Of a stretch of 5,555 bases of DNA, positions 1 to 5,067 are shown one piece after another; position 1 is the stretch's first letter, and the number at the start of each line of letters is the position of its first letter. The stretch is taken from positions 1-5,555 of the forward strand of contig URBP01000106.1 of assembly GCA_900546105.1 (NCBI GenBank). The letters are read 5' to 3'. Source of the stretch: an uncultured Collinsella sp. Lineage in GTDB: Bacteria; Actinomycetota; Coriobacteriia; Coriobacteriales; Coriobacteriaceae. A model generated the notes under the pieces. It saw only the letters and a program-made list of their open reading frames with translations. It had not been told where the DNA came from and searched no databases. A program made the translations under genes and the position numbers.

Positions 1-3
1 ATT

Positions 4-85
4 AGTTTTTCGTAGATTCCGCACGAGCCGGAAAGCACTTAATGTGCTTTCCGAGCGAGCCCAGGACCTGACCGAACGAAAAACT
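4..85. repeat. Nested inverted repeat element of 82 bp, downstream of the HAD gene
   Basis: The outer arms are a perfect 10-bp inverted repeat, AGTTTTTCGT at 4-13 and ACGAAAAACT at 76-85. Inside lies a second perfect 10-bp palindrome, CGGAAAGCAC at 29-38 and GTGCTTTCCG at 44-53, around the loop TTAAT. On both strands the T5 run lies before the inner hairpin rather than after it, so it does not have the order expected of a simple intrinsic terminator. It could be an intergenic palindromic repeat, a miniature element with terminal inverted repeats, or a structured 3' end shared by convergent genes. No clear target-site duplication is visible, though only three bases are available to the left. 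Confidence 0.6.
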
Positions 86-119
86 TACCCGCCTCGCCCG
101 GCCAGGCCCGATGGGACGG

Positions 120-947
120 CTAACGAGCCGCCAAGATGGCGTCGATGAGCGTCAGTACGCCCCCGTCGTTGTTGCTCGGAATGCGCCACTTGGCGTGCGC
201 GTTCATGTGCTCCTCGGCATTGTCCACGATAAAGCTGTGACCGACGCGCTCCAGCATGGGGATGTCGTTGTAGGTGTCGCCCACGGCGGCAGCATCGGCA
301 ATATCGATGCCCAGGTGCTCGCACAGGTGCGCGACGCCGGCGCCCTTGTCGACGCCCAGGTTCATAAAGTCGATCCACTCGCGCCCGGCGTTGGTGACGT
401 AGAGCTTGTCCGAGAACTCGGGGCTATAGGTCTCGCGGAAAGCGGGCTCGGCGTCGTAGCCGGGGAAGAAGATCGAAATCTTGTTGGACTCGAGATCAAT
501 GCCCTCAAAGCTGTCGACGTAGTTGATTGTGTTGTAGTAGACGCTGATCTCGTCGTGGTATTGATGGTCGCGGGCAAGTACGTAGAACTCGTCGAAGCAG
601 CACAGGACGGGGACAGCGCGAGGATCCTCCGAGGCACGGCTCAAGACCTGCTGATACAGCTCCACGTCAATATTGCTCTTATAGATATAGCTACCGCGAT
701 AGATCACGCACGCTCCGTTATCGGGACAAAAAGCGAGGCGGTTCTTAATGCCCTCGAACATTTCCTCGAGCTTGGGGGCGGGACGTCCGCTGGCGGGGCA
801 GAATACGATGCCTGCGTCGGCGAGCTTGTCCAGACGCTCGTCGAGACCCTGGGGCAGCACACGCTCGTCGGTCAGCAGCGTCTTGTCCATATCGACGGCG
901 AGAAGCTTAATGTTGCCGATGTTGGCGTCCGATTCGTAAGTTTGCAT
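120..947 (-). CDS. Cof-type HAD-superfamily phosphatase
   Basis: Predicted cytoplasmic hydrolase of 275 aa, the usual size for the Cof/YidA-like group of haloacid dehalogenase phosphatases, which remove phosphate from small phosphorylated metabolites such as sugar phosphates or cofactor precursors. All four HAD motifs are visible: motif I DMDKTLLTD with the nucleophile Asp19 and acid/base Asp21, motif II around Ser53 in ASGRP, motif III Lys201 in GVDKG, and motif IV GDTYND with Asp224 and Asp228 for magnesium. The roughly 130 residues between motifs II and III fit the C2-type cap of this family. There is no signal peptide or membrane segment. The ATG at 947 is preceded by GAAAGG (962-957 on the minus strand) at a 9-base spacing, which supports this start. 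It is divergent from argG and appears to be a single-gene unit within the window. The substrate cannot be inferred from the sequence, so no gene symbol is given. Confidence 0.92.
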   Translation of the reverse strand: MQTYESDANIGNIKLLAVDMDKTLLTDERVLPQGLDERLDKLADAGIVFCPASGRPAPKLEEMFEGIKNRLAFCPDNGACVIYRGSYIYKSNIDVELYQQVLSRASEDPRAVPVLCCFDEFYVLARDHQYHDEISVYYNTINYVDSFEGIDLESNKISIFFPGYDAEPAFRETYSPEFSDKLYVTNAGREWIDFMNLGVDKGAGVAHLCEHLGIDIADAAAVGDTYNDIPMLERVGHSFIVDNAEEHMNAHAKWRIPSNNDGGVLTLIDAILAAR

Positions 948-982
948 AAAAATGCGCCTTTCGTTTCAAGATTGTTTCAGAC

Positions 983-1011
983 GTTATAACCATCAACTAG
1001 TAGTCGAGCGT
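983..1011 (-). promoter_or_regulatory. Candidate promoter of the HAD phosphatase gene
   Basis: On the minus strand TATAAC (988-983) matches five of six bases of the -10 consensus. It lies about 36 bases before the HAD start codon. The -35 position at a 17-base spacing (ACGCTC, 1011-1006) is a poor match, so the call rests on the -10 element and its position. Confidence 0.3.
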
Positions 1012-1090
1012 ATTTTCGCAGGAATGGTGCGTATTTGCACTGCAATTCACAAACTAATGAAAAAACTTTTCAGAAATTTGAATTTGTCGC

Positions 1091-1118
1091 TTGCGCAGCG
1101 TGCACTTTATCGTAATAT
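1091..1118 (+). promoter_or_regulatory. Candidate promoter for the argG leader transcript
   Basis: TTGCGC at 1091-1096 and TAATAT at 1113-1118 are separated by 16 bases, each a four-of-six match to the sigma-70-type consensus. This would start transcription near 1125, about 97 bases before the leader ORF and about 377 bases before argG. The placement makes sense only if the region to 1501 is a transcribed leader, which the leader ORF and RNA pairings suggest. Confidence 0.45.
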
Positions 1119-1130
1119 AGCGAACATCGA

Positions 1131-1177
1131 AAACGGAGACGGCAAAAGAGCCGTTTACCGAGGAAAAGGTACCGTTT
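1131..1177 (+). promoter_or_regulatory. Competing hairpins in the early argG leader
   Basis: AAACGG at 1131-1136 can pair with CCGTTT at 1151-1156 or with the second copy of CCGTTT at 1172-1177. The overlapping segment AGACGGC at 1137-1143 can instead pair with GCCGTTT at 1150-1156 around the loop AAAAGA, giving seven pairs with one G-U. The arrangement lies upstream of the leader ORF. Its role is unknown; it could be a 5' stabilising structure or part of the control region. Confidence 0.4.
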
Positions 1178-1221
1178 GCGATATTTGAATTGCGCCCGGC
1201 GATACGTGAAAGGAGAGGCAG

Positions 1222-1296
1222 ATGCAGTTCGTAAAGATCATCACCACTGCAGACAATGCCATCCGACGCCAGCGCGCAATTTCCCGACGACGATAA
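1222..1296 (+). CDS. Arginine-rich leader peptide upstream of argG (candidate attenuator peptide)
   Basis: A 24-codon ORF starts with ATG, five bases after the strong ribosome binding site AGGAGAGG (1209-1218 region), and ends with TAA at 1294-1296. Six of its last ten codons are arginine: R15, R16, R18 and the closing run R22-R23-R24 directly before the stop. Four of the six are CGA. The first half (beginning MQFVKIITT) has no signal or membrane character. The peptide lies 205 bases before argG on the same strand, and its stop codon is inside a hairpin. Short ORFs with repeated codons for the end product are the hallmark of ribosome-mediated attenuation, known for trp, his and leu operons. 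By analogy, slow reading of these codons when arginyl-tRNA is scarce would change folding of the downstream RNA. The ORF and its site are seen directly; the regulatory role is inferred. It could be a chance short ORF, but the ribosome binding site, arginine clustering and position argue against that. Confidence 0.72.
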   Translation: MQFVKIITTADNAIRRQRAISRRR

Positions 1297-1452
1297 CAAT
1301 CGTCTCTGTCCGCATGGGGCGCAATGCCTCAACAGAGTCATTTTGAGGTCGTTGGGTTTAAGCACGACATAGCCGCATGTTTCTAGGGCATGCCTGTGAT
1401 GCATTCTGCTGAATAACCTGATATTGCACGGTTTTTGACCTCAAGGTGACTT
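1286..1452 (+). promoter_or_regulatory. argG: Structured argG leader with alternative RNA pairings (putative attenuator)
   Basis: Several pairings start at the end of the leader peptide. GACGAT (1289-1294, covering the last arginine codons and the stop) pairs with ATCGTC (1299-1304). CTCTGT (1304-1309) pairs with ACAGAG (1332-1337). CCTCAA (1327-1332) pairs with TTGAGG (1343-1348). A long-range helix joins 1335-1350 with 1437-1452 through sixteen continuous pairs, three of them G-U, built on TTGAGGTC against GACCTCAA. Within the enclosed domain, GTCGT (1348-1352) can pair with ACGAC (1364-1368) and GCATG (1375-1379) with CATGC (1389-1393). Adjacent helices share bases, so they compete in the manner of a 1:2, 2:3, 3:4 attenuator. 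Energies were not calculated. The T-box consensus sequence is not present. Confidence 0.5.
1393..1436 (+). terminator. Weak candidate terminator within the argG leader
   Basis: CC and GTG (1393-1398, with U1395 bulged) can pair with CACGG (1427-1431), capped by ATTC-TGCT-GAAT (1403-1414), and are followed directly by TTTTT at 1432-1436. The stem is short and interrupted. It is listed because it is the only hairpin in the leader followed by a T run, as an attenuator would need, and because its C1393 is also used by the competing GCATG/CATGC hairpin. Confidence 0.25.
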
Positions 1453-1487
1453 GCAACTGACCGATGTTCTAACTAGCTACCAAGGGC

Positions 1488-1494
1488 GAAAGGA
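1488..1494 (+). promoter_or_regulatory. argG: argG ribosome binding site that fixes the start
   Basis: CGAAAGGA-type sequence (GAAAGGA at 1488-1494) ends seven bases before the ATG at 1502. The reading frame is open upstream to a TTG at 1451, but that codon falls inside the long-range leader helix and has no ribosome binding site. Protein homology also begins at the ATG, with MSKEKVVLAYSGGLDTS. Confidence 0.8.
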
Positions 1495-1501
1495 AACAGC
1501 C

Positions 1502-2728
1502 ATGAGCAAGGAAAAAGTCGTTCTCGCATATTCCGGTGGTCTTGATACATCCGTATGTGTCAAGTGGCTCCAGGACGAGAAGAATCTCGATGTCGTTTGT
1601 GTCTGCGGCAACGTGGGCCAGGAAGAGACCGGACTGGATGCCAAGAAGCAGAAGGCGCTCGACTTGGGCGTTCTCGATTGCCAGGTGCTCGACCTGCGCG
1701 ACGAGTTCTCCGATGAGTTCCTGACCAAAGCCATCGCAGCAAACTCCATGTACGAGAACAAGTATCCGCTGCTCTCCGCCCTGTCTCGCCCGCTGCTTGC
1801 CAAGAAGCTTGTTGAGGTCGCCCACGAGTTTGGCGCGACCTACGTCGCCCACGGCTGCACCGGCAAGGGCAACGACCAGGTCCGTTTTGAGGCCGCCGTC
1901 AAGGCCCTCGACCCCGAGCTCAAGGTTATCGCCCCGGTTCGCGAGTGGGACCTGAAGTGCCGTCCCGACGAGGTCGCCTATGCCCACGCCCACAACGTGC
2001 CGGTTCCCGAGGGTGCCAACGACAACCCCTATTCCATCGACGACAACCTGTGGGGCCGCGCCATCGAGTGCGGTCACCTGGAGGATCCCTGGAACGAGCC
2101 GCTCGACGACGCATGGGTTATGACCAAGAATCCCGAGGACACGCCCGACACCCCGACCTACACCGAGATTGAGTTTGAGGCCGGCAAGCCCGTCGCCGTC
2201 GACGGCAAGAAGATGAAACTCTCCGAGATCGTCATCGCTCTCAACAAGATTTCGGGCGACAACGGCTTTGGCCGTCTCGACCTGGTTGAGGACCGTCTGG
2301 TGGGCCTCAAGAGCCGCGAGTGCTACGAGGTTCCCGGCGCCCTGACGCTCATCACCGCCCACAAGGCGCTTGAGGACATCTGTGTCGAGGGCGACCTGCT
2401 CAAGACCAAGATTAAGCTCGAGCAGGATTGGGCCACCGCCGTGTACAATGGCCAGTGGTACAGCCCGCTCAAAAACGCGCTCGACGCCTTTATGGCTGAT
2501 ACCCAGAAGTTCGTGACCGGCACCGTCCGCCTGGAGTTCTTTAAGGGCAATTGCCATGTCGTTGGCCGCAAGAGCCCCTTCAGCCTCTACGACTACGGTC
2601 TGGCCACCTACGACCGCGACACCACGTTTGACGAGAAGGCCAGCGCCGGCTTTATCGAGATCGATACGCTGTCGCTCAAGACGTGGGCTAAGGTCCAGGG
2701 TCCCAGCTCTGCTGCCGCCCAGGCCTAG
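1502..2728 (+). CDS. argG: Argininosuccinate synthase
   Basis: Cytoplasmic ligase that joins citrulline and aspartate with ATP to give argininosuccinate, AMP and pyrophosphate, the penultimate step of arginine biosynthesis. The 408-aa product matches the usual length of about 400 for the common bacterial form. The N-terminal nucleotide-binding domain starts with the pyrophosphate-binding loop YSGGLDTS at residues 10-17. The family signature HGCTGKGNDQVRFE is at 117-130, within the citrulline and aspartate binding region. NPYSIDDNLWGRAIECG at 175-191 marks the start of the synthetase domain, and the C-terminal tail would take part in tetramer packing, as known for the family. All twelve arginines use CGC or CGT. 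It stands 205 bases after the arginine-rich leader ORF and is probably controlled through that leader. argH follows on the same strand after 523 bases. No truncation or missing key residue was seen. Confidence 0.98.
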   Translation: MSKEKVVLAYSGGLDTSVCVKWLQDEKNLDVVCVCGNVGQEETGLDAKKQKALDLGVLDCQVLDLRDEFSDEFLTKAIAANSMYENKYPLLSALSRPLLAKKLVEVAHEFGATYVAHGCTGKGNDQVRFEAAVKALDPELKVIAPVREWDLKCRPDEVAYAHAHNVPVPEGANDNPYSIDDNLWGRAIECGHLEDPWNEPLDDAWVMTKNPEDTPDTPTYTEIEFEAGKPVAVDGKKMKLSEIVIALNKISGDNGFGRLDLVEDRLVGLKSRECYEVPGALTLITAHKALEDICVEGDLLKTKIKLEQDWATAVYNGQWYSPLKNALDAFMADTQKFVTGTVRLEFFKGNCHVVGRKSPFSLYDYGLATYDRDTTFDEKASAGFIEIDTLSLKTWAKVQGPSSAAAQA

Positions 2729-2747
2729 CGCCTCCTTTCCTTGGTAT

Positions 2748-2806
2748 TCGCGCGGCCCATCCGCGTGATACATAACGGGCGCACGGGGTCCCTACCTTTC
2801 GTTATG
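2748..2806 (+). repeat. Two inverted repeats downstream of argG
   Basis: TCGCGCGG (2748-2755) pairs with CCGCGTGA (2761-2768) around CCCAT, eight pairs with one G-U. Directly after it, CATAACG (2771-2777) pairs with CGTTATG (2800-2806) across a 22-base loop. Neither is followed by a T run, so neither is a standard terminator by itself. They lie in the 3' end of the argG transcript and may protect it, or form a binding site for regulation of the downstream genes. The rest of the 2729-2881 stretch shows only a small GCCGC/GCGGC hairpin at 2861-2874 and no convincing gene. Confidence 0.4.
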
Positions 2807-2881
2807 CTTGCTGACACTTCTTAACATCGGTGGCCCCTACGTTCCGCCCGCATATATGATGCCGCGTCTGCGGCTGAGTCC

Positions 2882-2918
2882 GAGCCCCGCCGGGGTTGTC
2901 CGGCGGGGCTCCTTCTAT
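2882..2918 (+). terminator. Strong GC hairpin, probable argG terminator
   Basis: GAGCCCCGCCGG (2882-2893) pairs perfectly with CCGGCGGGGCTC (2900-2911), twelve pairs with a six-base loop, followed by the pyrimidine-rich tail CTTCTAT. The tail has few consecutive T residues, so it may be leaky or could need help. Since I find no good promoter between it and the small ORF at 2962, read-through may supply transcription of that ORF and argH. Confidence 0.7.
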
Positions 2919-2961
2919 CAATTTGGCGGCTCTGCGCCTATATATATGAGGAGTATCCATT

Positions 2962-3132
2962 ATGTTTAATGCTATCGCGCATGCTCTACTTGCCCTCGCG
3001 CCCGAGTTCGATGCTGCAAAGGTCGAGGATGTCCCTATGAGCCTGAAGGCCTGGGTCGATGGTTCGCAGGGCAACATCCGCAGGGAGACGTTGGGCGCCA
3101 AGTGCATGGTGCGTCACTTCTTTGCAAATTAG
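2962..3132 (+). CDS. Small hypothetical protein between argG and argH
   Basis: A 56-aa ORF starts with ATG eight bases after the strong ribosome binding site GAGGAG (2948-2953) and ends with TAG at 3130-3132; an in-frame TGA at 2947-2949 shows it does not extend upstream. Codon third positions are mostly C or G, as in the neighbouring genes. I do not recognise the family. The first 14 residues (MFNAIAHALLALAP) are hydrophobic but lack the basic N-terminus and clear cleavage site of a signal peptide; the rest is mixed polar, with one Cys, one Trp and only three Arg, so it is not an obvious arginine attenuator peptide. It lies 119 bases before argH on the same strand and 50 bases after the probable argG terminator. 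It could be a small conserved protein, a translated leader for argH, or the remnant of a larger gene. Confidence 0.55.
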   Translation: MFNAIAHALLALAPEFDAAKVEDVPMSLKAWVDGSQGNIRRETLGAKCMVRHFFAN

Positions 3133-3251
3133 CTACATGGCCCCCGCGCACGGCAGGGAGTGTGTAAAACTAGCGGTTGAAAAATCGCTTTAGCGACAGG
3201 GCGCATTGCTTTGGGCGCTTGTTTTGGTATTTGATGAAAGGGGACGGTTCC

Positions 3252-4682
3252 ATGGCTCTTTGGGGCGGTCGTTTTGAGGCGGGCGTGGCCGAGGTCACGC
3301 AGGAGTTTGGCGCGTCGCTGCCGGTCGACAAACATCTCTATAAGCAGGATATCGCCGGCTCTAAGGCACATGCCAAGATGCTAGCGGCCCAGGGCATTAT
3401 CAGCGCCGAGGACGAGCAGGCGATTGCCGAGGGCCTGACCGGAATCGAACAGGATATCGATGCCGGCAACTTTACCTTCGATATCAACGACGAGGACATT
3501 CATATGTCCATCGAGAGCGAGCTGACCCGTCGTATCGGCGAGGCGGGCAAGCGCCTGCATACCGGGCGTTCGCGCAACGACCAAGTGGCGACCGATACGC
3601 GCCTGGGCGTCAAGGCGCTGGCCAAGGAGCTCATGGAGGCCAATCTTGAACTGCGTCATGTGCTGGTGGATGCGGCTAAAAAGTACGACAAGGTGATTCT
3701 GCCGGGCTATACGCACATGCAGCATGCTCAGCCCGTGCTGCTGTCGCATCATCTGCTGGCGTATTCCTGGATGTTCGCGCGCGACTTTACACGCCTGAAG
3801 GCCGCCTTTGACGCCGCTGACAACTGCCCGCTGGGTGCTGCCGCTCTTGCCGGTACGAGCTATCCACTCGATCGTCAGATGACGGCTGCCGAACTTGGCT
3901 TTGCGGGTGTGATTCCCAACTCGCTCGATGCGGTTTCCGACCGTGATTTCCTGCTCGACCTGCATTATGCCGGCTCCGTCATGGCGATGCACCTGTCGCG
4001 TCTTTCCGAGGAGATCGTGCTGTGGTCGAGCTCCGAATTTGGCTTTATCACGCTTTCCGACTCCTACTCCACCGGCTCGTCCATCATGCCGCAGAAGAAG
4101 AATCCCGACTTTGCCGAGCTTATCCGCGGTAAGAGCGGCCGAGTCTATGGCAACCTGGTGCAGCTGCTCGTGACCATGAAGGGCCTGCCGCTTGCTTATA
4201 ACAAGGACTTGCAGGAGGACAAGGAGGGTGCGCTCGATACCGCTCACACGCTCATGCAGTGCCTGTCTGTTATGGCCGGTATGATTTCGACCTGGACCGT
4301 CAACGAGGATGCCATGGCGCGCGAGTGCGGCGTGGGGCACCTTGCTGCCACCGATGTTGCCGATTACCTGGCCAAGCGTGGTCTGCCGTTCCGCGAGGCG
4401 CATGCCGTGGTGGGGCATCTGGTCCTGATGTGCGAGAAGCGTGGCTGCAATCTTGAGGACCTGCCGTTTGAGGTGTTCCAGGAGGCAAGCCCGCTCTTTG
4501 AGCGCAATATTACCGAGGCGCTCGATATCCCGTCGATTGTCGCTGCGCGCACGACCGAGGGCGGCACCGCCCCTGCCGCCGTTGCCGTACAGCTGCAACG
4601 TGCCGAGGCAAAGCTCGTTGCCGATGAAGGCGTGTTTGGATCGCTGACCAAGGTCGTCGAGATGGGCCACGGTGCAAAGTAG
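3252..4682 (+). CDS. argH: Argininosuccinate lyase
   Basis: Cytoplasmic lyase of the fumarase/aspartase superfamily that splits argininosuccinate into arginine and fumarate, the last step of arginine biosynthesis. The 476-aa product is slightly longer than the usual 455-465 but complete. It starts with the typical MALWGGRF. Conserved blocks are HTGRSRND at residues 103-110, GYTHMQHAQP at 152-161 with the active-site His155, and the superfamily signature GSSIMPQKKNP at 275-285, which carries the catalytic serine (Ser276 or Ser277) on the flexible loop. Active sites form between subunits of a tetramer in this family. The ATG at 3252 has GAAAGGGGA (3236-3244) at a suitable spacing; an in-frame ATG at 3234 lies before that site and codes for residues outside the family's N-terminus. 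The gene follows the small ORF and ends in its own terminator, so it may form a short unit with that ORF. Confidence 0.98.
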   Translation: MALWGGRFEAGVAEVTQEFGASLPVDKHLYKQDIAGSKAHAKMLAAQGIISAEDEQAIAEGLTGIEQDIDAGNFTFDINDEDIHMSIESELTRRIGEAGKRLHTGRSRNDQVATDTRLGVKALAKELMEANLELRHVLVDAAKKYDKVILPGYTHMQHAQPVLLSHHLLAYSWMFARDFTRLKAAFDAADNCPLGAAALAGTSYPLDRQMTAAELGFAGVIPNSLDAVSDRDFLLDLHYAGSVMAMHLSRLSEEIVLWSSSEFGFITLSDSYSTGSSIMPQKKNPDFAELIRGKSGRVYGNLVQLLVTMKGLPLAYNKDLQEDKEGALDTAHTLMQCLSVMAGMISTWTVNEDAMARECGVGHLAATDVADYLAKRGLPFREAHAVVGHLVLMCEKRGCNLEDLPFEVFQEASPLFERNITEALDIPSIVAARTTEGGTAPAAVAVQLQRAEAKLVADEGVFGSLTKVVEMGHGAK

Positions 4683-4733
4683 GGGTTTGGCTGAAGCGGC
4701 TTTGCCTATTTATTGATAAATCGTTTTTGCTTT

Positions 4734-4769
4734 TACGGGCGTCTGCTGGTGCGGGCGCCTGTATTTTAT
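4734..4769 (+). terminator. Intrinsic terminator of argH
   Basis: TACGGGCGTCTGC (4734-4746) pairs with GCGGGCGCCTGTA (4751-4763) around TGGT, thirteen pairs with three G-U, followed directly by TTTTATT. It starts 51 bases after the argH stop codon and has the full hairpin-plus-U-tract form. Confidence 0.82.
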
Positions 4770-4875
4770 TGCTATGGGAGAAGGGCTTGTCGAGAACTTC
4801 TGTAGGACCTTTGGGCAGGTTGTGAAGGGGGTACGTTCACGGGCGGCAATCGACCGTCCGCTCGGTTCGATGCGG

Positions 4876-4903
4876 TTGATGCGCGGTCGGATGGTACTCT
4901 AAT
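4876..4903 (+). promoter_or_regulatory. Candidate distal promoter of ndk
   Basis: TTGATG (4876-4881) and TCTAAT (4898-4903) are spaced by 16 bases; the -10 matches five of six consensus bases and the -35 four of six. Transcription would start near 4910, giving a leader of about 158 bases that includes the palindrome at 4931-4960. The 4770-4875 stretch before it holds only a bulged hairpin (ATCGACCG at 4849-4856 with CGGTTCGAT at 4863-4871) and no convincing gene. Confidence 0.42.
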
Positions 4904-4930
4904 CGGGCCTCAAAACAGAAGTGACACAAA

Positions 4931-4960
4931 TGGAACGCTTTAATTAATTGTAGCGTTTCA
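4931..4960. promoter_or_regulatory. AT-centred palindrome upstream of ndk, possible operator
   Basis: TGGAACGCT (4931-4939) and AGCGTTTCA (4952-4960) form a nine-position inverted repeat with one G-T mismatch at DNA level, around an AT-rich centre that includes TTAATTAA. It lies between the two candidate ndk promoters. No T run follows on either strand, so a terminator is unlikely. A dimeric regulator's binding site or a leader hairpin would both fit; no known regulator's consensus was recognised. Confidence 0.4.
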
Positions 4961-4975
4961 AAAAACAGCTTTTTG

Positions 4976-5004
4976 TTTAACTGCAGCTAAAACTCTGTTA
5001 CGAT
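4976..5004 (+). promoter_or_regulatory. Candidate proximal promoter of ndk
   Basis: An extended -10 element, TG-T-TACGAT (4996-5004), is preceded at a 17-base spacing by TTTAAC (4976-4981), a weak -35. Upstream DNA is A- and T-rich (4940-4980), as an UP-like element would be. The transcript would begin near 5011, about 57 bases before the ndk start codon. Confidence 0.5.
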
Positions 5005-5067
5005 GCAGTCCAGGCGGGTGCCGGAATGGGACTTGGGCACGCGCGAACCTACTTGAAAGGCTACCTT

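Noticed and set aside
78..107. Minus-strand terminator of the HAD gene (imperfect palindrome 91-107 then TAAGTTTTT)
   Set aside because: The stem has a mismatch and the T run is separated from it by seven bases, so it is too weak to call as an intrinsic terminator.
941..956. ArgR box-like near-palindrome TTTGCATAAAAATGCG
   Set aside because: It overlaps the HAD start codon on the far side of the intergenic region, about 150 bases from the candidate argG promoter. The match is to half-sites only, and AT-rich short palindromes of this kind arise easily by chance.
952..1188. 78-codon plus-strand ORF in the HAD-argG divergent region
   Set aside because: There is no ribosome binding site, the composition is AT-rich like the non-coding gap, it overlaps the candidate promoters and shows no family motif.
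1446..1473. Possible second argG promoter, GTGACT plus extended -10 TGTTCTAAC
   Set aside because: The -35 is a weak match and lies in the 3' arm of the long leader helix. A start here would bypass the leader peptide; it cannot be excluded but is less supported.
1335..1501. T-box riboswitch in the argG leader
   Set aside because: The conserved T-box sequence and the downstream terminator/antiterminator form were looked for and not seen.
1469..2773. Long minus-strand ORF opposite argG, and a similar one opposite argH (3381-4670)
   Set aside because: Both are antisense shadows produced by the GC-rich third positions of the real genes and carry no family motifs.
2857..2970. 37-codon ORF with several arginine codons over the argG terminator (possible second arginine leader)
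   Set aside because: There is no ribosome binding site before its ATG, and two of its arginine codons are a by-product of the GC-rich terminator stem.
2802..3107. 101-codon minus-strand ORF opposite the small ORF and terminator
   Set aside because: It spans the terminator hairpin, has no recognisable domain and looks like the shadow of the plus-strand small ORF.
3137..3193. 18-codon ORF just before argH as an argH leader peptide
   Set aside because: It has no ribosome binding site and only one arginine.
4774..4902. 42-codon ORF with several arginines between argH and ndk
   Set aside because: There is no ribosome binding site, it starts just after the argH terminator and overlaps the candidate ndk promoter, and the downstream gene has no link with arginine.
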